Shown piece by piece: positions 1 to 10,005 of a stretch of DNA of 64,000 nucleotides. Each line of letters begins with the position of its first letter. Position 1 is the first letter of the stretch. Source of the DNA: Streptomyces sp. NBC_00483 (GTDB lineage Bacteria > Actinomycetota > Actinomycetes > Streptomycetales > Streptomycetaceae). The stretch covers positions 3,844,001 through 3,908,000 of the forward strand of contig NZ_CP107880.1 in the NCBI RefSeq assembly GCF_036013745.1, written 5' to 3'. The position numbers and the translations under genes are program-made. The notes under the pieces are model-generated. The model was not told the DNA's origin. It made no database searches and saw only the letters and a list, made by a program, of their open reading frames with translations.

Positions 1-26
1 TCCACTACGCGGGCGAGGAGAAGTGA
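1..26 (+). CDS. C-terminal end of an upstream gene, probably the partner sugar ABC permease (partial)
   Basis: Only the last seven codons and a TGA stop (24-26) lie in the window, reading HYAGEEK. The stop sits three bases before the ATG of the MalG-type permease and just after a GAGGAG ribosome-binding site. That tight spacing is what is expected for the MalF-type partner permease of a sugar ABC importer. The identity is inferred from position only, because seven residues carry no family signal. Confidence 0.5.
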
Positions 27-28
27 CG

Positions 29-895
29 ATGGCTACGACGACGCCGAATGCGGCCCTTCGGACACTGCGGACCCGCTCCCTGACCTGGCACGCGGGCGCG
101 ATCGCCCTGCTCCTGGTCCTCCTCTATCCCGTGGTCTGGGTGTTCACGGCCTCCGTGAAGCCCGCCGACGAGATCATCTCCAGCTTCAACATCCTCCCGT
201 CCCAGCTCAGTTGGAGCGGATTCGGCACGGCGCTCGACGGGATCGCCGAGGTCCCGGCGTGGCGCTTCTTCGCCAACTCCCTTGTACTCGCCGTGGGTTC
301 GGTGATCGGCAACGTACTGTCGTGCTCGATCGCGGCCTACGCCTTCGCCCGGCTGCGGTTCCGGGGACGCGGGGCGATGTTCGCGGTGATGATCGGCACG
401 ATCCTGCTGCCGACGCACCTGCTGCTCATTCCGCAGTACACGATGTTCCAGAAGGTGGGCCTGGTCGACACCTACGTCCCGCTGCTGCTCGGCAAGTTCC
501 TCGCCACGGACGCGTTCTTCGTGTTCCTGATGGTGCAGTTCGTACGCAACCTGCCGCGCAGCCTCGACGAGGCGGCGCTGATCGACGGCTGCGGCCACTT
601 CCGCATCTTCGGCCACATCGTCCTTCCGCTGCTGCGCCCGGCGCTCATCACCACGGCGATCTTCACCTTCATCTGGTCCTGGAACGACTTCTTCGCACCG
701 CTCGTCTACCTCCAGTCACCGGAGAAGTACCCGCTGCCGGTGGCGCTCCGCCTGTTCGTCGACTCGACGAGCAGCCAGGACTACGGGGCGATGCTCGGCA
801 TGTCGGTCCTCTCGCTCCTCCCGGTGATCGCCTTCTTCATCGCGTTCCAACGGCTGCTGATCGAGGGCGCGTCGACGTCCGGAATGAAGGGATGA
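29..895 (+). CDS. Carbohydrate ABC transporter permease, MalG family
   Basis: This is one of the two inner-membrane permease subunits of a CUT1-type sugar importer, 288 aa. An N-terminal membrane segment is followed by a periplasmic stretch and five further hydrophobic segments. The ATPase-contacting EAA loop is clear (EAALIDGCGHFRIF, about residues 185-198), and WSWNDFFAPLVYL near residue 230 is typical of MalG proteins. I start at ATG 29, eight bases after GAGGAG; a GTG at 23 overlaps the previous stop but is too close to that site. The gene is followed without a gap by a DUF624 gene and then a LacI regulator. The sugar is unknown, and the binding protein and first permease lie outside the window. 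Confidence 0.9.
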   Translation: MATTTPNAALRTLRTRSLTWHAGAIALLLVLLYPVVWVFTASVKPADEIISSFNILPSQLSWSGFGTALDGIAEVPAWRFFANSLVLAVGSVIGNVLSCSIAAYAFARLRFRGRGAMFAVMIGTILLPTHLLLIPQYTMFQKVGLVDTYVPLLLGKFLATDAFFVFLMVQFVRNLPRSLDEAALIDGCGHFRIFGHIVLPLLRPALITTAIFTFIWSWNDFFAPLVYLQSPEKYPLPVALRLFVDSTSSQDYGAMLGMSVLSLLPVIAFFIAFQRLLIEGASTSGMKG

Positions 896-1518
896 GCGGG
901 ATGACCGGCACGGGCACGGTGACGCGGCGCGACACCCCGTACGGCGAGCGGTTCACGCTCTTCGCGGAGGTGCTGTGGATCGGTCTGCTGGTGGCGGCGG
1001 GTTCCCTGCTGCTGGTCACGTGGCCGGCGGCGATGGCGGCGGGGTGCGCGGCGGTACGTCGCTGTGTGCCGGACGGCCCGTCGCCCGGCACGGCCCGCCG
1101 GTTCGCGGCGGACTGGCGGGCGGCGCTGCCGGGCGGCTCCGCGGTGGGGGCGGTGGGCCTTGCGGTCCTCGGCTTCCTGGGCGCGGACCTGCGCCTGGCC
1201 GCGTCCGCGGGTGACCTGCCGTTCTTCTGGCTGCTGGCTCTGGTGATCGCGGGGGCGGCGGGCGCGGTGGTCGTGTACCAGGTCCGGATGGCGTCCACCT
1301 GGTCCTCCACGGGTCGCTGGGCGCGGCCTCGGCGGGATCCACGGGGGTCGGCGATGCTCGGCGGGGCGGTGCTGGTCTCGGCAGTGTGCGTATGGCAGTT
1401 GACCGTTCTGGCGCCTTTGGTGACAGGTGTACTGGCTCTGGCGGCAGTGGCGGTCGACCGCCGCAACGCCTCGGGGCTCCGCCCCGGCCCCCGCTGCTCA
1501 AACGCCGCAGGGGCTTGA
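892..1518 (+). CDS. DUF624 (YesL-like) membrane protein
   Basis: A 208-residue membrane protein with about four hydrophobic segments. It carries the YGERF..FAEVLW entry seen in DUF624/YesL proteins, which commonly sit beside sugar ABC importers but have no proven role. The start codon overlaps the permease stop (ATGA at 892-895), so translation is probably coupled. The last 14 or so codons are written by an intergenic repeat that begins at 1473, so the C-terminal tail (LRPGPRCSNAAGA) is probably read-through into repeat DNA rather than conserved sequence. Confidence 0.8.
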   Translation: MSGMTGTGTVTRRDTPYGERFTLFAEVLWIGLLVAAGSLLLVTWPAAMAAGCAAVRRCVPDGPSPGTARRFAADWRAALPGGSAVGAVGLAVLGFLGADLRLAASAGDLPFFWLLALVIAGAAGAVVVYQVRMASTWSSTGRWARPRRDPRGSAMLGGAVLVSAVCVWQLTVLAPLVTGVLALAAVAVDRRNASGLRPGPRCSNAAGA

Positions 1519-1521
1519 ATT
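1473..1521. repeat. Streptomyces-type intergenic GC repeat, copy A
   Basis: The run reads GGGGCTCCGCCCCGG, then a C-rich stretch, then CTCAAACGCCG and GGGGCTTGA. The same elements in the same order recur at 16767-16815 and, partly diverged, at 21364-21415. This copy overlaps the 3' end of the DUF624 gene. A small hairpin (GCCGACC, loop GCA, GGTCGGC; 1534-1550) follows and may help end the transporter transcript. Confidence 0.7.
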
Positions 1522-1670
1522 GCGCCCTGGATCGCCGACCGCAGGTCGGCATTTCAGGGGCGCGCGGCGGTGTCGATCTGCGGCTCCGCCGCGGGGCGCA
1601 GACCCACGACGCAACCGCACCCGACCACCCACGGCGCAGACGCGAAAACGACCACCTAAAGGGGCACGCC

Positions 1671-2690
1671 ATGCGTAACGATCACCAGCAAAGCGGCGCA
1701 GCCGCAAGCGCTGAGGACGTCGCGGCGGACGCCGGCGTCTCCCCGTCCACCGTCAGCCGCTGCTTCGCCTCCCCGCACCAGGTCCGGCCGGACACCCGCG
1801 CCCGGGTCCTCGCGGCAGCGGAACGTCTCGGCTACCGCCCCAGCCGCATCGCCCGCTCCCTCGCCGAGGGCCGCACGCGGACACTCGGCCTCATCGTGCC
1901 CGACATCGCCAATCCGTTCTTCGCGGTGATCGTGAAGGCCGTCCAGGCCCGCGCCCGCCGCAAGGACTACGCCGTGTTCCTCGCGGACACCGACGAACAC
2001 CCCGACGACGAGTACGAGTTGGCGCTGACGCTGGCCCGCCAGGTGGACGGGCTGCTGCTCGTCGCCCCGAGGATGGACGGTGCCCGGCTCGGCGAGGTCG
2101 TCCGGCAGGTGCCGAGCGTCGCCGTGAATCGGAGCGTGTCCGGCGTGTCGTCCGTGGTCGCGCCCAGCGAGGACGGCCTGCGCCAGGCTGTGGCGCATCT
2201 GCACGCGCTCGGCCACCGCCACCTCGCCCTGATCCTGGGGGCCCGCAACTCCTGGTCGAGCGAGCAGCGCGGCCACGCGGTCCGTTACGCGGCCGAGCAA
2301 CTGGAGCTGAAGGTAACCGAGTTCGGCCCGCACGAGCCCAAGTTCCACACGGGCGCGCAGGTCGCCGACCTGGCCCTGGCGGCGGGCGCGACGGCGATCG
2401 TCGCACACAACGACCTGATGGCACTGGGGGTACTCTCCCGCCTCGCCGACCGCGGGGTCCGCGTCCCGGACGACGTGAGCGTCGTCGGCGCCGACGACAC
2501 CCTCCTCGCCACCACGGCCACCCCCGCCCTCACCTCGGTCCGCATCCCGCTCGACGCGCTCGGCGAACGCGCCGTCGATCTGATGCTGCGACTCCTCGAC
2601 GACCCGAGCCGCGTACCCGAAGAGCTCACCCTGGACAGCGAGTTGATAGTCCGCCGCTCCACAGGCCCAGCCCCCCGAAAGGAATCCTGA
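1671..2690 (+). CDS. LacI family transcriptional regulator
   Basis: A 339-residue regulator. The N-terminal LacI helix-turn-helix (EDVAADAGVSPSTVSRCF, about residues 14-31) is followed by the hinge helix and a periplasmic-binding-protein-like effector domain. The start at ATG 1671 has AAAGGGG upstream; an in-frame extension to 1386 runs back through the intergenic repeat and is unlikely. The HTH is slightly unusual, with a Ser/Ala-rich extension before it and a Cys after the second helix (SRCFA rather than SRVLN). It probably controls the sugar importer just upstream and the oxidoreductase 6 bp downstream. The effector is unknown. Confidence 0.88.
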   Translation: MRNDHQQSGAAASAEDVAADAGVSPSTVSRCFASPHQVRPDTRARVLAAAERLGYRPSRIARSLAEGRTRTLGLIVPDIANPFFAVIVKAVQARARRKDYAVFLADTDEHPDDEYELALTLARQVDGLLLVAPRMDGARLGEVVRQVPSVAVNRSVSGVSSVVAPSEDGLRQAVAHLHALGHRHLALILGARNSWSSEQRGHAVRYAAEQLELKVTEFGPHEPKFHTGAQVADLALAAGATAIVAHNDLMALGVLSRLADRGVRVPDDVSVVGADDTLLATTATPALTSVRIPLDALGERAVDLMLRLLDDPSRVPEELTLDSELIVRRSTGPAPRKES

Positions 2691-2695
2691 CCTCC

Positions 2696-4015
2696 ATGAA
2701 GCGCGCCGCGATCATCGGTACCGGTCACCGTGCCCAGATGTACACCAAGGCCCTGGGCGCCCGCCCCCACTACGACGTAGCCCTCCTCGCGGACCCGAGC
2801 CCGACCCGTATCGCCCACCACAACCGGGTGCTCGCGGAGCTCGGCGCACCGGAGGCGGCGGCCTGCGACCCGAGCGACTTCGCGCAGGCCCTGCGCACGC
2901 ACCGGATCGACGAGGTCCTCGTCACCACGGTCGACGCGACCCACCACACGTACATCAACACGGCACTCGAAGCGGGCTGCCGCGTCGTCACGGAAAAGCC
3001 GATGACGACGGACGCGGAGAAGTGCCGCTCGATCCTCGAAACGGTGGACCGCACCGGCGGCGAGCTCTCCGTCGGCTTCAACTACCGCTACAACCCGGCC
3101 CACGAGAAGGTCTGGCAGCTCCTCCACGACGGCGCGATCGGCGAAATCCGCTCGGTCCACTTCGAATGGCTCCTCGACGTCCGCCACGGCGCCGACTACT
3201 TCCGCCGCTGGCACCGCGAGAAGCAGCACAGCGGCGGCCTCCTCGTCCACAAGTCGGGCCACCACTTCGACCTGGTCAACTGGTGGCTGGGCGCGGCCCC
3301 TTCACGCGTGTACGCGGAGGGCGGCCTCGTCTTCTACGGCCGCGACAACGGCGAACGAACCGGCCTCCGCCGCGACTACGTCCGCGCGCACGGCTCGTCC
3401 GAGGCCACCGACGACCCGTACGCCATCCACCTCGCCGACGACCCGCACCTCAAGTCCCTTTACGTGGAGGCGGAAGCGGCGGGCGACTCCGACTACGTCC
3501 GCGACCGCAACGTCTTCGGCGACGCGATCGACGTCGAGGACGACCTGTCGGTCCTGGTCCGCTACGACTCCGGGGCCACGATGACGTACCACCTGACGGC
3601 CTACTCCCCCTGGGAGGGCTACCGGGTGATGTTCAACGGCACGGCCGGACGCCTGGAGCTGGAGGTCGAGGAGAACACGTGGCAGCCGCCACGGGTTGCC
3701 TCCGGCGGGGCGGGTGCGTCGCACGGCGGAGTGGTCATGGACCGCCCCGGCCGCACGTCGATCCTGCTGCGCCCGCTGTGGGAGGCGCCGCGGGAGATCC
3801 CGTACGAGTGGTCGGCGGGCTCCCACGGCGGCGGTGACCTCCGCATGCTGAAGGAGCTTTTCGGACCCCTGGGCGACGGCTCCGACGAGGGCGCGGCCCC
3901 TGCGGCGGGCAAGGGGGCCACCGCGCGCGACGGAGCGCTTGCCCTGGCGGTGGGTGTTGCCGGCAACTCGTCGTTGGCTACCGGCCTCCCGGTGGAGACC
4001 GGTCAGTTGTGGTGA
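2696..4015 (+). CDS. Gfo/Idh/MocA family sugar oxidoreductase
   Basis: A 439-residue NAD(P)-dependent dehydrogenase. The Rossmann fold begins at once (AAIIGTGHRAQMY), and the family EKPM motif with its catalytic Lys is near residue 100. A second HKSGHHFDLVNWWLG block near residue 188 carries the His used as general acid/base. It is longer than the usual 330-390 residues because of a C-terminal tail. It starts 5 bp after the LacI gene, with AAAGGA upstream, so the two are probably co-transcribed. The context suggests oxidation of the sugar or polyol taken up by the adjacent ABC importer; the substrate cannot be read from the sequence. Confidence 0.85.
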   Translation: MKRAAIIGTGHRAQMYTKALGARPHYDVALLADPSPTRIAHHNRVLAELGAPEAAACDPSDFAQALRTHRIDEVLVTTVDATHHTYINTALEAGCRVVTEKPMTTDAEKCRSILETVDRTGGELSVGFNYRYNPAHEKVWQLLHDGAIGEIRSVHFEWLLDVRHGADYFRRWHREKQHSGGLLVHKSGHHFDLVNWWLGAAPSRVYAEGGLVFYGRDNGERTGLRRDYVRAHGSSEATDDPYAIHLADDPHLKSLYVEAEAAGDSDYVRDRNVFGDAIDVEDDLSVLVRYDSGATMTYHLTAYSPWEGYRVMFNGTAGRLELEVEENTWQPPRVASGGAGASHGGVVMDRPGRTSILLRPLWEAPREIPYEWSAGSHGGGDLRMLKELFGPLGDGSDEGAAPAAGKGATARDGALALAVGVAGNSSLATGLPVETGQLW

Positions 4016-4037
4016 CGGCCCCGGGGATCGAGTCGAA

Positions 4038-5429
4038 TCAATCGGTCGGCACCGACACCAACCACCGCGTCTCCTGCCTCGGCCTGAGGTAGAAGGCCCA
4101 GTACAGCGTCGCCACCGCCATGATGCCGCCCGTCCACAGCAGGTACGTGACCTCCTGTTCGATCAGGATGTAGATCATCAGCGCGATCAGGACCACGGGG
4201 ATCCCCGGCCACAGGGGCATCCGCCAGGCCGTCCTGTCCTTGTGGGCGCCGCGGCGGGCGAACAGGGCGGCCACCGCGACCAGCAGGTACATGCCGGTGA
4301 CGGAGACGCCCGTCACGCCGTACAGGGTGTCGAGGTTGACGAAGCAGAGGGCCGCGCCGGGGACGCCGACGGCCAGTGTCGCGACCCACGGCGAGCCGAA
4401 GCGGCCGAGCCGGGACAGCGCGTTGTTGACCGGTCCCGGCCAGGCCTTGTCGCGGGCCGAGGCGAACAGGACGCGGGAGTTCTGGATGACCATGACGATG
4501 CCCGCGTTGATGATGGCGAGCGCGACGCAGAGCGAGACGAACGCGCCGACCGCCGAGTTCGACCAGGCCACGACCATGGTGCTGATGTCGCCCGAGGTGA
4601 GCGCCGAGAGGTCCTTCGCGCCCATCGTGATCGCGACGACCGGGACGAGGATGACGACGGTGGAGATGGCGAGCGTGGCGAGGACCGTGCGGGCCACGGA
4701 CTTGCGCGGGTTCTCCAGTTCCTCGGAGAGGTAGACGGCGGTGGAGAAGCCCTGGGTGACGAAGAGGGCGATGGCGAGGCCGGAGACCACGAGCATGCCC
4801 GTGACCGCGTCCGTGTGTCCGTTCGCGCCCGCGACCTGCATCGAGCCGAGCGAGCCGACACCGCGTTCGGCGTGCGCGAAGCCGAGGACCGCGACGAGGG
4901 CCGCCGCGATGACCTCAAGGACGAGGAAGATGCCGGTGATCCACGCGTTGGCGCGCAGGTCGAGCAGGCCCGCGAGGGTGGACAGCAGCATCACGCCCGC
5001 GCCCGCCATCGCCGGGTCGAGGTGGATCAGCGGCTCCAGGTAGTCGGCCGTGCCCATCGCGATCACCGGCGGCACGATGAAGACGACCAGCAGGGACAGG
5101 ACGAAGACCAGCCAGCCCGCCAGGCGCCCGGCCAGCGTCGACACCATGGCGTACTCGCCGCCCGCGCTGGGGATGAGGGTGCCCAGCTCCGAGTAGAGGA
5201 AGGCGACGCCGATACAGATCAGCGAGCCGACGGCGATGGTGAGCGCGGTGGCGGTGCCGAGGCTGCCGAACAGGTCGGGGACGACGACGAAGAGCGAGGA
5301 GGCGGGCGTCACGCAGGACAGCGTGAGCAGGGTGCCTCCGACGACGCCGATGGAACGCTTGAGCTTCTGCTCCTGGGGTGCCGCCTCCGGCGGGGACGGG
5401 GCGGCGACGGGGCGAAGCGTGTCGGTCAT
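4038..5429 (-). CDS. APC superfamily amino-acid/polyamine permease
   Basis: A 463-residue integral membrane protein with about twelve hydrophobic segments. The first helix carries the glycine-rich, unwound substrate site of APC transporters (SIGVVGGTLLTLSCVTP), and SELGTLIPSAGGEYAMV follows as the second-helix signature. It is convergent with the oxidoreductase gene (22 bp apart). The start at 5429 has no strong ribosome-binding site. The substrate is unknown. Its place next to the iol operon does not show that it carries inositol, since APC proteins mostly move amino acids or amines. Confidence 0.8.
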   Translation of the reverse strand: MTDTLRPVAAPSPPEAAPQEQKLKRSIGVVGGTLLTLSCVTPASSLFVVVPDLFGSLGTATALTIAVGSLICIGVAFLYSELGTLIPSAGGEYAMVSTLAGRLAGWLVFVLSLLVVFIVPPVIAMGTADYLEPLIHLDPAMAGAGVMLLSTLAGLLDLRANAWITGIFLVLEVIAAALVAVLGFAHAERGVGSLGSMQVAGANGHTDAVTGMLVVSGLAIALFVTQGFSTAVYLSEELENPRKSVARTVLATLAISTVVILVPVVAITMGAKDLSALTSGDISTMVVAWSNSAVGAFVSLCVALAIINAGIVMVIQNSRVLFASARDKAWPGPVNNALSRLGRFGSPWVATLAVGVPGAALCFVNLDTLYGVTGVSVTGMYLLVAVAALFARRGAHKDRTAWRMPLWPGIPVVLIALMIYILIEQEVTYLLWTGGIMAVATLYWAFYLRPRQETRWLVSVPTD

Positions 5430-5586
5430 GAAGCGGATCCGATCGGCTCGTGCGACAGGGAGGCGTCATGCAACCTCGCCGATATCCGAACGTCAACGCC
5501 TGTTCGCCTTCGGAATCCGCACCACCGCTTGCGCCAACTGCACGCGATTCTTTAGGCGTTCGCAAAGTTGCCCGGGATAGATGCAG

Positions 5587-5632
5587 CGACTCCCGTGAAT
5601 GACCTTGCTATCCAAGGCCCTCACGGGAGTCG
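5587..5632. promoter_or_regulatory. Long hairpin between mmsA and the APC permease gene
   Basis: Two perfect 12-base arms, CGACTCCCGTGA (5587-5598) and TCACGGGAGTCG (5621-5632), enclose a 22-base loop that itself can pair (CCTTG with CAAGG). It lies 158 bp upstream of the APC start on the minus strand and 108 bp downstream of the mmsA stop. It could be a terminator, an operator or a leader structure for the permease gene. The rest of 5430-5739 shows no gene. Confidence 0.45.
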
Positions 5633-5696
5633 GCTTACGCTGCCCGGTTCATCCCCTACGTACGGGAACCGCAGCCGGAGCGCTGAAGTTCACAGC

Positions 5697-5732
5697 GAAC
5701 TGTCCGTACTCCGGACTGTGCGGGGACGGTTC
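5697..5732 (-). terminator. Probable terminator after the iol operon
   Basis: The arms GAACTGTCC (5697-5705) and GGACGGTTC (5724-5732), pairing with one G-U, begin eight bases beyond the mmsA stop codon on the minus strand. There is no U-tract, as is common in Streptomyces terminators. Confidence 0.45.
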
Positions 5733-5739
5733 ACGACCC

Positions 5740-7248
<1,509 letters not shown>

Positions 7249-7279
7249 ACGGGCAACTCCTGTGACGGCTACGTACTTC

Positions 7280-9163
7280 TCAGAGGTGACGGCGTCGACC
7301 GGCGGCGCGCCGGTCGTACTCCTCGCGGGCCTTGACCGCGGCGCTGCGCTCCGCCGTCTCGGCCACAGGAACATCCCACCACGCCTGCGCGGGAGGCGGG
7401 CCCGACACTGTGTCTGCCGTTTCGGTCTCCACGTAGACACATGTGGGGCGGGTCGCGGCACGCGCGACGGCGAGCGCTTCGCGCAGGTCACGCACGGTCT
7501 TGGCGCGATGCACCGTCATCCCGAGGCTGGCCGCGTTGGCGGCGAGGTCGACGGGCAGCGGCGCGCCCGCGTACGCCCCCTGCTCCCCCGTGAACCGGTA
7601 CTGCGTGGCGAAGCCCTCGGCCCCCACGGAGGCGGACAGACCGCCGATCGAGGCGTACCCGTGGTTCTGCAGAATGACCACCTTGACGGGAATGCCCTCC
7701 TGCACGGCGGTCACGATCTCCGTCGGCAGCATCAGATACGTGCCGTCGCCGACGAGCGCCCACACGGGCCGGCCGGGCGCGGCGAGCGCGACTCCGAGCG
7801 AGGCCGGGATCTCGTAGCCCATGCAGGAGTACCCGTACTCGACGTGGTACTGGTCGCGGGAGCGGGCCCGCCACAGCTTGTGCAGATCGCCGGGAAGCGA
7901 CCCGGCCGCATTGATGAGAATGTCGTCCCCGGTGACCAACTCATCCATCACACCCAGGACTTGGGCCTGGGTCGGACGTACGAGTTCGTCCTCGGCGGCG
8001 AAGCAGGCGTCGACGCGTTGCTCCCAGCGCTCCTTGTCCTCGGTGTACTCGGCGACGTACGCGGGCTCGGCCCGGTACGCCCCGCCGAGCGCCCCGCTCA
8101 GCGCGGCAAGCCCCGCGCGGGCGTCGGCGACGAGCGGCTGCGCGGACAGCTTGTGGGCGTCGAAGGCCGCGACGTTCAGGTTCAGGAAGCGGACGTCGGG
8201 GTTGGCGAAGAGGGTGGCGGAGGCCGTCGTGAAGTCCGTGTACCGGGTGCCGATGCCGATCACCAGGTCGGCGGTGCGGGCGAGTTCGTTGGCGGTGGCG
8301 GTCCCGGTGTGCCCGATGCCGCCGACGTCGGCGGGGTGATCGTGCAGCAGCGAGCCCTTGCCGGCCTGGGTGGAGGCGACCGGAATCCCGGTGGCGTCGA
8401 CGAAGTCCTCCAGGGCACCCTCGGCACCACTGTGATGCACCCCGCCACCGGCGACGACGAGCGGCCGCCGAGCGCTCTTCAACTCCCGTACAGCAGCGGC
8501 GAGTTCGATGGCATCCGGCTCAGGCCGACGCACGGCCCACACCCGCTCCCGGAAGAAGTCGTCCGGCCAGTCGTACGCCTCCGCCTGCACGTCCTGCGGC
8601 AGCGCGAGCGTGACGGCGCCGGTCTCGACCGGATCGGTGAGCACACGCATGGCCTGCAAGGCGGCCGGAATCAGCTGCTCGGGCCGCTCGACCCGGTCGA
8701 AGTACTTCGACACGGGCCGCAGACAGTCATTGACCGACACATCGCCCGCATACGGGACTTCGAGCTGCTGAAGCACGGGATCGGCGGGCCGGGCCGCGAA
8801 CACGTCACCAGGCAACAGCAGTACGGGCAGGTGGTTGATGGTGGCGAGGGCGGCGCCGGTGACGAGGTTGGTGGCGCCGGGCCCGATCGAGGTGGTGACG
8901 GCGTGCGTGGACAACCGGTCGGACTGCCGGGCGTAGCCGACGGCGGCGTGCACCATCGCCTGCTCGTTGCGGCCCTGGTGGAAGGGCATGTCGTCGCCGT
9001 ACTGGAGGAGCGCCTGCCCGAGCCCGGCCACGTTGCCGTGGCCGAAGATGCCCCAGGTGGCGCCGATCAGCCGCTGCCGGGCGCCGTCGCGCTCCGTGTA
9101 CTGACAGCTGAGGAAGCGGACGAGGGCCTGGGCGACGGTGAGGCGAGTGGTGCTGGTCTTCAT
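7280..9163 (-). CDS. iolD: 3D-(3,5/4)-trihydroxycyclohexane-1,2-dione hydrolase
   Basis: A 627-residue thiamine-diphosphate enzyme that opens the ring of diketo-inositol, giving 5-deoxyglucuronate. The N-terminal pyrimidine-binding domain contains GIFGHGNVAGLGQAL, and the C-terminal domain has the ThDP/Mg motif GDGTYLMLPTEI followed by LQNHGYASIGGL. The length matches IolD (about 630) and exceeds acetolactate synthases. The start at 9163 overlaps the iolB stop by four bases (ATGA) and has GGAGGG upstream. The preceding and following genes are inositol genes, which settles the function within a broad ThDP family. Confidence 0.93.
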   Translation of the reverse strand: MKTSTTRLTVAQALVRFLSCQYTERDGARQRLIGATWGIFGHGNVAGLGQALLQYGDDMPFHQGRNEQAMVHAAVGYARQSDRLSTHAVTTSIGPGATNLVTGAALATINHLPVLLLPGDVFAARPADPVLQQLEVPYAGDVSVNDCLRPVSKYFDRVERPEQLIPAALQAMRVLTDPVETGAVTLALPQDVQAEAYDWPDDFFRERVWAVRRPEPDAIELAAAVRELKSARRPLVVAGGGVHHSGAEGALEDFVDATGIPVASTQAGKGSLLHDHPADVGGIGHTGTATANELARTADLVIGIGTRYTDFTTASATLFANPDVRFLNLNVAAFDAHKLSAQPLVADARAGLAALSGALGGAYRAEPAYVAEYTEDKERWEQRVDACFAAEDELVRPTQAQVLGVMDELVTGDDILINAAGSLPGDLHKLWRARSRDQYHVEYGYSCMGYEIPASLGVALAAPGRPVWALVGDGTYLMLPTEIVTAVQEGIPVKVVILQNHGYASIGGLSASVGAEGFATQYRFTGEQGAYAGAPLPVDLAANAASLGMTVHRAKTVRDLREALAVARAATRPTCVYVETETADTVSGPPPAQAWWDVPVAETAERSAAVKAREEYDRRAAGRRRHL

Positions 9164-9990
9164 CGGTATCCCTCCGTCACGTGATCGGGATGGAAGCAGA
9201 TCCGCCACTCCCGCTCGTCCCCCGGCCCCGCCATGACATTCAGGTAGTACATGGCGTGCCCCGGCTGGGCGATCGAAGGACCGTGCCAGCCGTCGGGCAC
9301 GAGCACGGTGTCGCCGGAGCGGACCTCGGCGAGGAGATCGGTACCACCGGGCCGGGAGGGGGACACACGCTGATACCCGTACCCCGGAGACGAATCCGCG
9401 GCCCCGCCCTCGGGCCCCTCGATCTCGAAGTAGTAGATCTCCTCGAGCAGCGCCTCCTCGCCCGGCCGGTGCTCGTCGTGCTTGTGCGGTGGGTACGAGG
9501 ACCAGTTCCCGCCGGGAGTGATCACCTCGACGGCGATGAGCTGATCGCAGTCGAAGGCGTCGGCGGCGGCGAAGTTGCGCACTTGGCGTGCGCTCTGGCC
9601 GCCGCCCCTGTCCTCGACGGAAACCTCCGGCGCGGGGCCGTAGCGGACGGGGAGTCGTCGACCGCATTTCGCTCCTGCCAGGGCGAACCGGCCTCCCGCA
9701 CCGGAGGAGATCTCCACGCTGGTGTCGCGCGGTACATAGGCGAAGTCACTCACTCCGCTGAATACGCTGCCCCTGCCCGCCAGTTCAAGGTTCATCCCTT
9801 CCGCGCGGACGGAACATCCGCCGGAGAGCGGCAGCACGATCCACTCGCTCTCCCCGGTGTCGAAGGCGTGCGTCTGCCCGGCCCGGAGTTCGAGGATCCG
9901 CAGCCCGGCCCGGGCCCAGCCGACCTTGTCGGGGTCGACGGACAGGGCGTAGGGCCCGTCGGCGGCGCTACCGCGTGGAAGGTGCGTCAT
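9160..9990 (-). CDS. iolB: 5-deoxy-glucuronate isomerase
   Basis: A 276-residue bicupin enzyme that isomerises 5-deoxyglucuronate to 5-dehydro-2-deoxygluconate, the step after IolD. Metal-binding cupin residues are visible in SSYPPHKHDEHRPGEEALLEE (about residues 162-182), and a second cupin motif contains DGWHGPSIAQPGHAMYYLNVM near residue 235. Length and order agree with IolB. It begins 15 bp after the aldolase-like gene and ends overlapping iolD, so translation is coupled. Confidence 0.94.
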   Translation of the reverse strand: MTHLPRGSAADGPYALSVDPDKVGWARAGLRILELRAGQTHAFDTGESEWIVLPLSGGCSVRAEGMNLELAGRGSVFSGVSDFAYVPRDTSVEISSGAGGRFALAGAKCGRRLPVRYGPAPEVSVEDRGGGQSARQVRNFAAADAFDCDQLIAVEVITPGGNWSSYPPHKHDEHRPGEEALLEEIYYFEIEGPEGGAADSSPGYGYQRVSPSRPGGTDLLAEVRSGDTVLVPDGWHGPSIAQPGHAMYYLNVMAGPGDEREWRICFHPDHVTEGYR

Positions 9991-10005
9991 CCCTCTACTC
10001 TCCTC

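Noticed and set aside
3939..5555. A 538-residue plus-strand reading frame opposite the APC permease
   Set aside because: It is Asp/Arg/Gly-rich with no hydrophobic or family pattern and lies wholly opposite a membrane protein with clear transporter motifs. It is the usual antisense shadow in high-GC DNA.
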